This document shows, piece by piece, positions 47,797 through 55,829 of a DNA stretch of 64,000 nucleotides. Position numbers and translations under genes: made by a program. The DNA lies in assembly GCF_000971335.1 (NCBI RefSeq), contig NZ_JZJL01000013.1, forward strand, positions 45,512 to 109,511, written 5' to 3'. How positions within the stretch are numbered: the stretch's first letter is position 1; the number at the start of each line of letters is the position of its first letter. Under the pieces are notes generated by a model that was not told where the DNA came from, did no database searches, and was given only the letters and a program-made list of their open reading frames with translations. Source of the DNA: Chromobacterium vaccinii. Its GTDB lineage: Bacteria; Pseudomonadota; Gammaproteobacteria; Burkholderiales; Chromobacteriaceae.

Positions 47797-48543
47797 ATGA
47801 ACCGTTGCAAAAACACCGGCCTGAACCGCAGCAAGCCCTTCCTCTCCTCCAGCCAGTCCCAAGAACTGCGCCAGAAGATCGATCAGCAAATCGACGCCCA
47901 GATCGACGCCTGGTACGCCAGCGTGCCCGCCGCCGACCACCTGGAACGCCGCGAGGTGAACAGCGAGTACTACCGCCGCAACCTGATCGAAACCGCATGG
48001 CGCATTCGCCTGCTGCGCGTGGCCGAGTCCAAGACGCTGGCGGAAATCGCCAAGCGCAGCCCGGAAGCCGCCCAGATCTGGGCGAACTATGAAATGGAGG
48101 AAATGCTGCACGACGAACTGTTCATCCAGGATCTGCAGCGCGCCGGCGTCAGCCGCGAAACCTTCCTGGCCACCGAGCCCTACCTGTCCACCAAGCTGCT
48201 GACCGGTTTCTTCAGCTACCTGCTGGACCATGAAGGCCCGCTGGGCGTAGTGGCTTACTCCTATCTGGTGGAGTACGTCAACGTCAAGCTGGAACCGCGC
48301 AAGATCGAGGCCATGAAGCACAGCATCGGCGACCAGAAGCTGGTCGGCCAGATCGCCCACTCCCATACCGACATCAATGACGACCACCCGGGCGAAGTCT
48401 GGGCCGCGCTGCGCCTCCTGATTGAAAGCGAGCAGGACATCGCTCACCTGGAACGCTACCTGCAAGAACACCAGCGCATCCTGGCGATGTACTTCGAAGA
48501 ACTGGCGCAAGACACCCTGGCCCAGGAAAGCAAAGCGGCCTAA
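47797..48543 (+). CDS. Heme-oxygenase-like diiron protein (HDO / iron-containing redox enzyme family)
   Basis: This is a 248-residue all-helical protein. Candidate iron ligands are Glu102 and His105 in NYEMEEMLHDELF, Glu159 in YSYLVEYVNVKLEP, and His188, Asp192 and His197 in AHSHTDINDDHPGE. This resembles the HDO superfamily (UndA, BesC, the SznF diiron domain, CADD), whose members do N-oxygenation, decarboxylation or C-C cleavage on amino-acid-like substrates. The usual H-x3-D-x2-H appears as H-x3-D-x4-H, so one ligand may be shifted or missing. The ferredoxin upstream is a plausible electron donor, and two ATP-grasp genes follow directly. A TenA/PqqC-like non-metal role is the alternative. 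Confidence 0.75.
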   Translation: MNRCKNTGLNRSKPFLSSSQSQELRQKIDQQIDAQIDAWYASVPAADHLERREVNSEYYRRNLIETAWRIRLLRVAESKTLAEIAKRSPEAAQIWANYEMEEMLHDELFIQDLQRAGVSRETFLATEPYLSTKLLTGFFSYLLDHEGPLGVVAYSYLVEYVNVKLEPRKIEAMKHSIGDQKLVGQIAHSHTDINDDHPGEVWAALRLLIESEQDIAHLERYLQEHQRILAMYFEELAQDTLAQESKAA

Positions 48544-48547
48544 TGCC

Positions 48548-49846
48548 ATGAAACGCGCCATCATTCTGTTAAGCCATTGCGGCTATTCCTTCATGGAAGA
48601 CCTGACCGCTGCGGCACGCAGGCAAGGGCAAGCGGTGCTGATCCTCAGCTCCGCCCCCTTGGGCGCGGCCAGCGAACGGCTGGACGCTCTGGCCGGCCTG
48701 GCGGACGGCGTGCGCGCCGCCGCCGGGCACCAGCTGGAAGAAGCCGACCTGCTGCAGGCCATCGACGCCTGGCGCGGACAGGGCTGGGAACCCGCGGCCT
48801 GTGTATCGGTGTGGGAAGGCTACCGTCGGTTGATGGCGCAAGCCAACGCGCTCCTAGGCGTGCCCGACCTGGCGCCCGACACCGTGGACAACCTGACCGA
48901 CAAGCACTGGCTGCGCCAGCGGCTGCAAGCGCTGGGCCTCAGCCAGACCCGCACCGAACTGGCCAGCGATGCTTCGCTCGAAACCTGGCTGAGCGCGGGC
49001 CGCCCTGGCTTCGTCAAGCCGCGCCGCGGCCTGGCCTCCTTCGGCGCCAGCAAACTGCGCCCAGGCCTGAACATGGCCCGCCTCTCCGAGATCGGCGAGG
49101 AGGCCAGCCGGGATCCGCTGTACGCGGGCCTGATCGGCAATCCGCAGTTCATCATTGAAGATTACCTGGACGGCCCGGAATTCAGCTTCGAAGTCATGAT
49201 GCAGGCTGGCCGCGCCTATCTGCTGGGCGTGCACCACAAGCTGCAGGTGACGGAGCAGGAACACACGGTGCTGGAGGAATGCTGCGTCTCGCCGCCGCTG
49301 GACTGGGAACCCTCCCAGGCGGACGGCGCCAGGCAATGGCTGCAGGCCGTGCTGCACGGCTGCGGCGCCGACTGGGGCTGCTTCCATCTGGAAGCCCGGC
49401 TATGCGCCAGCGGCTGGGAACTGATTGAAATCAACCCCCGCGTGGGCGGCTCCCTGATCTCGCCGAGCGTCGCCGTGCAATGCGACGGCCGCAATCTGCT
49501 GGACTTCTGGCTGAAGCAACTCCTGGCCGCCGACTCCGGCCAGCAACTGCAGGCCGGGAGCGAACTGGCCGCGCTGGACTCGGAATATCCCCGGCGCCGC
49601 GCCAGCTTTTTCCGCGCCTACTTCTGCCGGCCCGGCACCATAGACTCGATCGAACGGAACGAGCATCCCCACGCCCCGGACCAGCTGCAGTGCTTCCTGC
49701 AGTCGGGCCAGACCATTACCGAAGGCGCGCGGGAAGTCTTCCTCGGCCAAGCGCTGTGGTCGTTCGACTATCAGAGCCGCCACGAAGTGATTCCGGAATT
49801 GCTGCGCGCGTCCAGCCGCACGCTTGTCGCCCACTATGCCGATTGA
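48548..49846 (+). CDS. ATP-grasp carboxylate-amine ligase (second of three)
   Basis: This is a 432-residue ATP-grasp enzyme. The N-terminal part (AIILLSHCGYSFMEDLTAAA) is the substrate-binding domain. VDNLTDKHWLRQRLQALGLSQTRTEL and PGFVKPRRGLASFGASKL form the ATP-binding subdomain, with CFHLEARLCASGWELIEINPRVGGSLI supplying the Mg-binding Glu and Asn (about residues 280-305). It resembles L-amino-acid ligases and carbamoyl-phosphate-synthetase-like ATP-grasp members. It follows the diiron gene by 4 bp and precedes the third ligase by 16 bp, so the oxidised intermediate is probably its substrate or that of its partner. Confidence 0.83.
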   Translation: MKRAIILLSHCGYSFMEDLTAAARRQGQAVLILSSAPLGAASERLDALAGLADGVRAAAGHQLEEADLLQAIDAWRGQGWEPAACVSVWEGYRRLMAQANALLGVPDLAPDTVDNLTDKHWLRQRLQALGLSQTRTELASDASLETWLSAGRPGFVKPRRGLASFGASKLRPGLNMARLSEIGEEASRDPLYAGLIGNPQFIIEDYLDGPEFSFEVMMQAGRAYLLGVHHKLQVTEQEHTVLEECCVSPPLDWEPSQADGARQWLQAVLHGCGADWGCFHLEARLCASGWELIEINPRVGGSLISPSVAVQCDGRNLLDFWLKQLLAADSGQQLQAGSELAALDSEYPRRRASFFRAYFCRPGTIDSIERNEHPHAPDQLQCFLQSGQTITEGAREVFLGQALWSFDYQSRHEVIPELLRASSRTLVAHYAD

Positions 49847-49862
49847 ACGAGGTATTACTGCG

Positions 49863-51242
49863 ATGACATCTGAAAACAAACGCTGGCTGCTGCTGGTGGA
49901 CTACAACCTCAGCCGGGTGGGCGACGTAGCCTGCATGTTCGACTACGCGCGGACTCGCTACCAGCTCTCCACCATCCTGATTCGCCACCATCCCAGCCAG
50001 CAAGACCATCAACTGGCCGACGCGGTCATCGATCTGAATCCGCTGGACGGCGGCTTCGTCGACCAGGCGCTGCAGGCATTGCAGCCTTGGCTCGGCCAAC
50101 TGGCAGGCGGGCTGGTGTTTTCCGACAACGCTGTCGCCAGCGGCGCATCCCTGCTCAGAGCGCTGGGTCTGCCGGTGGACGACGCCGACCTGGCCCAGGC
50201 CGCCTTCAGCAAATCCGTCTACCGGCAGCGCGAACAAAAGCATGCCGAGCTGTTCGGCGCGCAATCGCTGTACTGCCCGCCTTTCCAGATCATCCGCACG
50301 CAGGCCGAACTCGCGGCCTTCGCCGAGCGCAATCCGGAAGGCTTCGTGCTCAAGCCGTCCTGCGAGGGCAACAACCGCGGCGTGCTGCTGCTGAAGCAGG
50401 GCGACGATCTGGCCGCAGCCTGGCAGGAAGTCCTGCCCTATCTGGACGGCGGCCTGATCGCGGAAGGCTACATTCCCTTCCATCGCGAATATTCGTTCGA
50501 CGGCATCGGCAATCTGCATTTCATCACCGAGAAGATCAGCGCCAGCGGCCGCTATCCGGTGGAAACCGGCCAGTTGCTGCCAGCCCGGCTCCAGCCCGCG
50601 GAAAGACATCGTCTGATCCGGGCCGGCCAGAGCGCCAACCTGCTGGTCGGCCAATTCGCGGGCCCGTTCCACAACGAGGTCAAACTGGACGATGCCGGCG
50701 CGAGGACTGCGGTCATCGAGCCGAATCGCCGTCCGGCCGGCATGAAGATCTGGCACTTGGCGGAACGGGTCTATCGACAATCCTTCTACCAGCTGTGGGT
50801 CGATAGCGTGCTGGCGCAAGCGCTGCCCCAGCAACTGCCCGCTGCGCGCGGCCAGGCCGCCACGATGATGCTGGGCATGCCCCGCGACGGGGAGCTGGAC
50901 ATCGCCGCCCTGCCCGCTCCAGAACAGCTGCTGCAACAGGCGCTGCAACGGCTGGGGGAACAGCCGGACGAACTGGAATTCTTCGAATTCGCCTGGCTCG
51001 CCCCCGCCCGCCGCGCCTATCCGCTGCAGGCCCGGGACAACGGCGACTTCCCGGCCCAGGTCTGCGTGTACACGCCGGACGATGGATATGATCTGCACCG
51101 CTGGCTGCAACGATTCCAACAAGCGTGGGCGTCCATCCTCCTCAACTACCTCGACGCGCCTGACGTGGAAGAGAAGCTACGCCGGCCAGCGGTAGCCATC
51201 GCCAAAAATGGGGGGCATGGATTTCTGCATGCGCACCATTAG
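49863..51242 (+). CDS. ATP-grasp-like ligase (third of three)
   Basis: This 459-residue protein is more divergent than the other two. A Rossmann-like LLLVDYNLSRVGDVACMFDYA opens it. FSKSVYRQREQKHAELFG and GFVLKPSCEGNNRGVLLLK are the ATP-binding segments, and FHNEVKLDD with AVIEPNRRPAGMKIWH gives the Glu/Asn-Arg Mg site (about 280-305). About 130 residues follow the ATP-grasp fold without a recognised domain and may bind the amine. The ATG at 49863 lies 16 bp after the previous ligase gene; ACGAGG sits 12 bp before it. Its last 66 bp overlap the 3' end of the convergent LysR gene. Confidence 0.78.
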   Translation: MTSENKRWLLLVDYNLSRVGDVACMFDYARTRYQLSTILIRHHPSQQDHQLADAVIDLNPLDGGFVDQALQALQPWLGQLAGGLVFSDNAVASGASLLRALGLPVDDADLAQAAFSKSVYRQREQKHAELFGAQSLYCPPFQIIRTQAELAAFAERNPEGFVLKPSCEGNNRGVLLLKQGDDLAAAWQEVLPYLDGGLIAEGYIPFHREYSFDGIGNLHFITEKISASGRYPVETGQLLPARLQPAERHRLIRAGQSANLLVGQFAGPFHNEVKLDDAGARTAVIEPNRRPAGMKIWHLAERVYRQSFYQLWVDSVLAQALPQQLPAARGQAATMMLGMPRDGELDIAALPAPEQLLQQALQRLGEQPDELEFFEFAWLAPARRAYPLQARDNGDFPAQVCVYTPDDGYDLHRWLQRFQQAWASILLNYLDAPDVEEKLRRPAVAIAKNGGHGFLHAHH

Positions 51243-52109
51243 GAAATCCTGCAGCAGACGCACCGGCAGCGACAAATGCCGCCGGTGCGCATAGTAGAAA
51301 TAGATGGAGCGCGGCGGCGGCGCGAAATCGGTCAACAACGGCACCAGACGCCGGGTGGCGAGATAGGGGTAGGCCTGCACCGTTCCTATCATCGCCAAGC
51401 CGGCTCCCTGCAGCGCCGCCTCACAGGCGGCGAACGGATCGTTGACGGTCAGCCGCCCCTCCACCTCTACCCGCCGCAGCACCCCGTTGTCGTTGAATTC
51501 CCAAGGCATCAGCCTGCCGCTGTTCTGGCTGACCACCCGGATGCAGTCGTGGCCGTCCAGATCGGCCAGCGTCTGCGGCGTGCCCGATCTAGTCAGATAG
51601 GCCGGGGAGGCGAAAACCAGGCGTTGCAGCGGCAGCAGGGCCTTGGCGACGAAGCTGCTGTCCTTGGCCAACTGGTCGCCGATGCCCGCGTCGTAACCAT
51701 CCCGCACCAAATCCACAATGCGGTCTTCGAAATGGAGCTCCAGCTTCAAGGACTGGTGCAACTGGGAGAACTCGTTCAACACCGGCAGAAAATAGTTCCT
51801 GCCGATGCCGTTGGGCAAGGTCAGCCTCAGACGCCCGCCCACCTCGCTGCCATGGTGACGAACATCCTGCTCCAGCTGCCGGAGCTCGCTGTACAGATTG
51901 GACATCCGCTGGAAGTACATTTCGCCGACGGCGGTCAGCGCCAGCGCCCGCGTGTTCCGATGCACCAGCCGCACGCCCAGCTCGCTCTCCAACTGTTGCA
52001 CATGCTTGCTGACAGCCGCCGGGGTCAAGCCCATGCAACGGGCCGCCTGCGAAAAATTCCCCTCCTCCACCGAACGCAAGAAAGAAACCACAATATTGAA
52101 ATTATTCAT
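51177..52109 (-). CDS. LysR-type transcriptional regulator of the cluster
   Basis: This is a 310-residue LTTR. The N-terminal helix-turn-helix reads FLRSVEEGNFSQAARCMGLTPAAVSKHVQQLESELGVRLVHRNTRALALT. The effector-binding domain contains LRLTLPNGIGRNYFLPVLNEF and a C-terminal LVFASPAYL, as in the CrgA-like LTTRs. The ATG at 52109 (MNNFNIV) follows GGCGGGG and is preferred over one ten codons upstream that has no ribosome site. It is convergent with the third ligase and shares 66 bp with it. A TTAAATC half-site at 52156-52162 in its own promoter region matches the inverted repeat before the LLM gene, suggesting it controls both. Confidence 0.9.
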   Translation of the reverse strand: MNNFNIVVSFLRSVEEGNFSQAARCMGLTPAAVSKHVQQLESELGVRLVHRNTRALALTAVGEMYFQRMSNLYSELRQLEQDVRHHGSEVGGRLRLTLPNGIGRNYFLPVLNEFSQLHQSLKLELHFEDRIVDLVRDGYDAGIGDQLAKDSSFVAKALLPLQRLVFASPAYLTRSGTPQTLADLDGHDCIRVVSQNSGRLMPWEFNDNGVLRRVEVEGRLTVNDPFAACEAALQGAGLAMIGTVQAYPYLATRRLVPLLTDFAPPPRSIYFYYAHRRHLSLPVRLLQDFLMVRMQKSMPPIFGDGYRWPA

Positions 52110-52287
52110 TAGCCCCGCCAGCGGAGAACCGCCGCTCATGTCAAAACAATAAATATTAAATCAAGACTGACATAAAAATAACTGTACGTACTTACAATAA
52201 CTAGACGAATAAAATCTCCAGCCACCGGCGCAAACCGCAGATGCCGCCGGCTCAGCCGCCTCATGCCGGCATTGGTCTCACTCCATG

Positions 52288-52315
52288 AAAAAACCCTCCG
52301 GCATGCCGGAGGGTT
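52288..52315 (-). terminator. Intrinsic terminator of the ABC exporter gene
   Basis: AACCCTCCGGC (52292-52302) pairs perfectly with GCCGGAGGGTT (52305-52315). On the minus strand six T residues are reached directly after the stem. It lies 10 bp beyond the stop codon. The 52140-52287 stretch otherwise holds the AT-rich LysR promoter region. Confidence 0.92.
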
Positions 52316-52324
52316 GGATGGCGA

Positions 52325-54187
52325 TCAGCCCATCAAGGACAGGTTCGACTCCTCGTCGCCGTCCTCCTCTCCGAGGAAGCCGCCGCTCTGGTGCGTCCAC
52401 AACCGGGCATAGAGGCCGCCCTGCGCCAGCAACTGCTGATGCGTGCCCTCCTCGACCACCTGGCCCTGGTCCAGCACGATCAACCGGTCCATCGCCGCGA
52501 TGGTGGACAAGCGGTGGGCGATGGCGACCACAGTCTTGCCTTCCATCAGCCGGTACAGGCTGCTCTGGATCGCCGCTTCCACTTCCGAATCCAGCGCGCT
52601 GGTCGCCTCGTCCAGCAGCAGGATGGGCGCGTCCTTCAACATCACCCGCGCGATGGCGATCCGCTGCCGCTGCCCGCCGGACAGCTTGACGCCGCGTTCG
52701 CCGACATGCGCCTCATAGCCGATGCGGCCCTTGGGATCGGTCAGCGAGCGGATGAAATCATCGGCTTCAGCCTTGCGCGCCGCCTCCGCCATCTGCTCGT
52801 CGCTGGCGTCCGGCCTGCCGTACAACAGGTTGTCGCGCACCGAGCGGTGCAACAGCGACGTATCCTGGGTCACCATGCCCACCCTGGCGCGCAGGCTGTC
52901 CTGGGTCACGCCGGCGATATCCTGCCCGTCGATCAGAATGCGGCCGCCATCCAGGTCGTAGAAGCGCAGCAGCAAGTTGACGATGGTGGACTTGCCGGCG
53001 CCGGAGCGGCCGACCAGGCCGATCTTCTCGCCCGGACGTATCGTCAGGTCCAGGCCGGAAATCACATTTTTCGCGCCGCCATAGGCGAAATCGACATTAT
53101 CGAAGCGGATCTCGCCGCGCGGCACTTCCAGCTTGGCCGCGGCCGGCTTGTCCACCACCGCCACCGTGCGCGACAGCGTGGTGATGCCGTCCTGCACCGT
53201 GCCGATGTTCTCGAACAGGCTGGACATCTCCCACATGATCCAGTGCGAGATGCCGTTCAGCCTCAGCGCCATCGCGGTGGACGCCGCCACCGCGCCGATG
53301 CTGACCTGGCCCTGGCTCCACAGCCACAGCGCGGAACCGGTGGTGATGCCGATCAGCAGCATGCTGGTCAGCTGGTTGACGACCTCGAAGCCGCTGACCA
53401 GCCGCATTTGGCGATAGGCGGTGGACAGGAACTCCTCCATCGCTCCCTTGGCGAAGCGCGCCTCGCGCTGGCCGTGCGAGAACAGCTTGACCGTGGCGAT
53501 ATTGGTATAGGCGTCGGTGATGCGGCCGGTCATCAGGCTGCGCGCGTCGGCCTGCAGAGTGGCCGCCTTGCCAAGCCTAGGCACGAAGAACCACAGCGTC
53601 GCGACGTAAAGCGCCAGCCAGGCCAGGAAAGGCAGCAGCAGCATGACATCGAAATGGCCGAGCACCGCGATCATGGTGACGAAGTAGATCACGACGAACA
53701 CCAGGATGTCGGTGATGATCAGCACGGTGTCGCGCACCGCCAGCGCGGTCTGCATCACCTTGGCCGACACCCGGCCGGCGAACTCGTCCTGATAGAAGCT
53801 CAGGCTCTGTCCCAGCAGGTGGCGGTGGAAATTCCAGCGCAGCCGCATCGGAAAATTGGAAAACAGGCCCTGATACTTGCTCATCGCCTGCAGCGACACC
53901 AGCAGCACGCTGGCCAACAGAATGCCGGCCAGCAGCAACAGGTGTCCGCTCTCGCGCTGCCACAGCTGGTTGGCCGGCACCTTGGCCAGCCAGTCCACCA
54001 CCGAGCCCAGCATCGAAAACAGCAAGGCCTCGAAGGCGCCGATCAACGCGGTGAGCAGGGTCATGCACAGGATCAGGCCGCGCATGCCGCGGGTACAGAA
54101 CCAGATAAAGGGGAAGAAGCCGCGCGGAGGCTGGGCGGCAGGCGTGTCCGGATAGGGGGATATCCGGCGTTCAAACCAGGAAAACAT
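52325..54187 (-). CDS. ABC transporter, fused permease/ATPase (MsbA-like exporter family)
   Basis: The 620-residue half-transporter has a six-helix membrane domain (about residues 30-340) and a nucleotide-binding domain with Walker A GLVGRSGAGKST. The Q-loop is MVTQDTSLLH, the signature LSGGQRQRIAIARVML and the Walker B ILLLDEATSALD. An N-terminal FPFIWFCTRGMR segment and the loop positions fit the 'ATP-binding cassette, subfamily B' multidrug/lipid exporters. It would work as a homodimer. The gene is alone, ended by a strong terminator, and is not obviously part of the ligase cluster although adjacent. An acidic tail (EEDGDEESNL) closes the chain. Substrate cannot be told. Confidence 0.9.
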   Translation of the reverse strand: MFSWFERRISPYPDTPAAQPPRGFFPFIWFCTRGMRGLILCMTLLTALIGAFEALLFSMLGSVVDWLAKVPANQLWQRESGHLLLLAGILLASVLLVSLQAMSKYQGLFSNFPMRLRWNFHRHLLGQSLSFYQDEFAGRVSAKVMQTALAVRDTVLIITDILVFVVIYFVTMIAVLGHFDVMLLLPFLAWLALYVATLWFFVPRLGKAATLQADARSLMTGRITDAYTNIATVKLFSHGQREARFAKGAMEEFLSTAYRQMRLVSGFEVVNQLTSMLLIGITTGSALWLWSQGQVSIGAVAASTAMALRLNGISHWIMWEMSSLFENIGTVQDGITTLSRTVAVVDKPAAAKLEVPRGEIRFDNVDFAYGGAKNVISGLDLTIRPGEKIGLVGRSGAGKSTIVNLLLRFYDLDGGRILIDGQDIAGVTQDSLRARVGMVTQDTSLLHRSVRDNLLYGRPDASDEQMAEAARKAEADDFIRSLTDPKGRIGYEAHVGERGVKLSGGQRQRIAIARVMLKDAPILLLDEATSALDSEVEAAIQSSLYRLMEGKTVVAIAHRLSTIAAMDRLIVLDQGQVVEEGTHQQLLAQGGLYARLWTHQSGGFLGEEDGDEESNLSLMG

Positions 54188-54348
54188 AAAGATCGCTCCA
54201 TTCCCGACAACCAGGGCGGCTGCCGGACAGGGGGTTTAGTGGAGCGATGACGGTAGCGTATCTTCGGCAGGTCTGCAATGGGAAAGTTTGCTTGCAGTCA
54301 TTTTCGCGCACGAAAATAGCCGAGATTGGCGGCATCCGGCGAATTGCC

Positions 54349-54558
54349 TCAGTTCTGCACCTCCAGCCGGATATATACCTCTTCCAGCTTTTCCGACGTG
54401 CGCGTCTTCACGTCCACCTTGTGGACCTCGGCCCTCAGCCTGCCCTTGTAGACGTGCAACATCAGTTCGGCGGCCTTGCGCGCCTGCTCCTGGGTGGGAT
54501 GCAGGGGCCCGCTGTCATCGATGCCGAAATCCGGTGAAATCAGTTTCAACCGATACAT
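54349..54558 (-). CDS. Conserved-looking small protein of unknown function
   Basis: This is a 69-residue soluble protein with no transmembrane segment, signal peptide or metal motif that I recognise. It is rich in charged residues and shows an alternating helix (QEQARKAAELMLHVYKG) and strand pattern (LRAEVHKVDVKTR, VYIRLEVQN), which looks like a genuine small alpha/beta fold. AGAAAATAATA before the ATG gives only a weak ribosome site. It stands between the ABC exporter gene and a Nudix gene in AT-richer spacers. The 54559-54781 stretch upstream holds nothing recognisable. Confidence 0.5.
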   Translation of the reverse strand: MYRLKLISPDFGIDDSGPLHPTQEQARKAAELMLHVYKGRLRAEVHKVDVKTRTSEKLEEVYIRLEVQN

Positions 54559-54781
54559 TATTATTTTCTCGAAAAATGGCGCTGCCGGATATTTTTATAC
54601 GGAATGCATTTCCAGCACTCGATTCTACATGAGTTTACCTGATAGAAAATCGGTGCCGCGCCATGTAAGGAGAAATCCGTTTTTGTTTACAATTCAATGC
54701 AAATATTCTAATAAATGCGGATAATGCCGGGAAAAAGCCAGGACAAGCGAATGAGAAAATTGGATATGGGAAAACCGGCGA

Positions 54782-54807
54782 GAAAAAACCCGGCCAAACC
54801 GGGTTGT
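54782..54807 (-). terminator. Intrinsic terminator after the DUF4743 Nudix gene
   Basis: AACCCGG (54787-54793) pairs with CCGGGTT (54799-54805). On the minus strand the stem runs into T6. It lies about 35 bp after the Nudix stop codon. Confidence 0.88.
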
Positions 54808-54841
54808 CGATAAGCGCGCAGCGTCCGCCGCAGGCCGGCGC

Positions 54842-55723
54842 TCAGGCCGGCACGCCCATTTCCTGGCCCTGCGCGTAACGGACCCGCGAGAGCGCGTCGG
54901 CCATCTTCTGGTTGTGGCGCTCCCAGTAGCCATGCCGGCACAGGCAATCCATGCCGACCAGCGCCGCGTCTATCATGAAGCGCTCTTCCACCAGCAACTG
55001 CTCCACTTCGGCGAACGGCAGCAGCAGATGCTCGGCCACCTCTCCATCCTGGCAAGCCGGCGACTCTCCCGGCGCCAGCCACAGATCGTAGGCGTACAGC
55101 CATTCGCGGTGCAGGCCCCGCGCCACCGGCCGCTGCGCCAGCAGCAGCGACGACGGCGCCAGGCCATCCACCCGCTCGCGCGCGATGCCGGCCTCTTCCC
55201 ACGACTCGCGCTCCAGCGCCAGCGCCAGGGTTTCGCCGGCGGCGACGCCGCCGCCGACCAGATTGTCCATCCGGTTCGGGTCCACCGCCTTGTGCGGGCT
55301 GCGCCGTCCCACCCACATCCGGACCTCGCCGTCATCGAGCCGGCACAGGCCGTTGACATGCACCGCGCGGCTGGTCAGGCCCAGCGGACGAAAAGCCGCG
55401 CGCTCCAATTCGAAATAGGGGCTGCCGTCCTGGCGGAAGGCGGTGAAGTTCTCATTGCGCCAGCCATTGAGCCAGCCGGCTTGTTGCCAGCGCCGCGCGG
55501 CGTGGGCCAGCGCGTGGCTGATGCTGCGATAGCTGCCCTTCGCCATGCAACGCAGACCCTGGAAGGTTTCCTCGAACAACTGCGGTTCGTGCTGCAGCAG
55601 GCGCTCTTTCCACTGGGCGTTGACGCACCCCATTCTTTCGGTGCCGATGAACAGCGGCGTGAACTGCTGAGCATCGAAGCGGCTGACCTTGTCCAGATAG
55701 CCGAGTACGGCGTCCACCTGCAT
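54842..55723 (-). CDS. NUDIX hydrolase with N-terminal DUF4743 domain
   Basis: The 293-residue protein has a DUF4743-like N-terminal half (YLDKVSRFDAQQFTPLFIGTERMGCVNAQW) and a Nudix domain. The Nudix box GGGVAAGETLALALERESWEEAGI near residue 160 keeps the Gly, Glu and REx2EE residues. This architecture matches plant Nudix20/24-like and bacterial thiamine pyrophosphokinase-related Nudix proteins; in some, damaged thiamine phosphates are hydrolysed. The ATG at 55723 (MQVDAVLGY) follows a strong GGGGGAG ribosome site and is preferred over an earlier ATG. It lies 106 bp beyond recD on the same strand and ends at a terminator, so it may close the rec transcript. Confidence 0.85.
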   Translation of the reverse strand: MQVDAVLGYLDKVSRFDAQQFTPLFIGTERMGCVNAQWKERLLQHEPQLFEETFQGLRCMAKGSYRSISHALAHAARRWQQAGWLNGWRNENFTAFRQDGSPYFELERAAFRPLGLTSRAVHVNGLCRLDDGEVRMWVGRRSPHKAVDPNRMDNLVGGGVAAGETLALALERESWEEAGIARERVDGLAPSSLLLAQRPVARGLHREWLYAYDLWLAPGESPACQDGEVAEHLLLPFAEVEQLLVEERFMIDAALVGMDCLCRHGYWERHNQKMADALSRVRYAQGQEMGVPA

Positions 55724-55829
55724 GACCACTCCCCCTGCGTTGTTCCGGGAAGGCTGCATATTAGGATGTCTACCGACGCTTGACTATCCTTCGTCGCACA
55801 AAGCCCGAGACTGTTGCATTCCCGCGATT

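Noticed and set aside
52140..54348. Distal attachment-site repeat of tRNA-Arg
   Set aside because: I read the spacers for a copy of the tRNA 3' end and found none, and no integrase is encoded.
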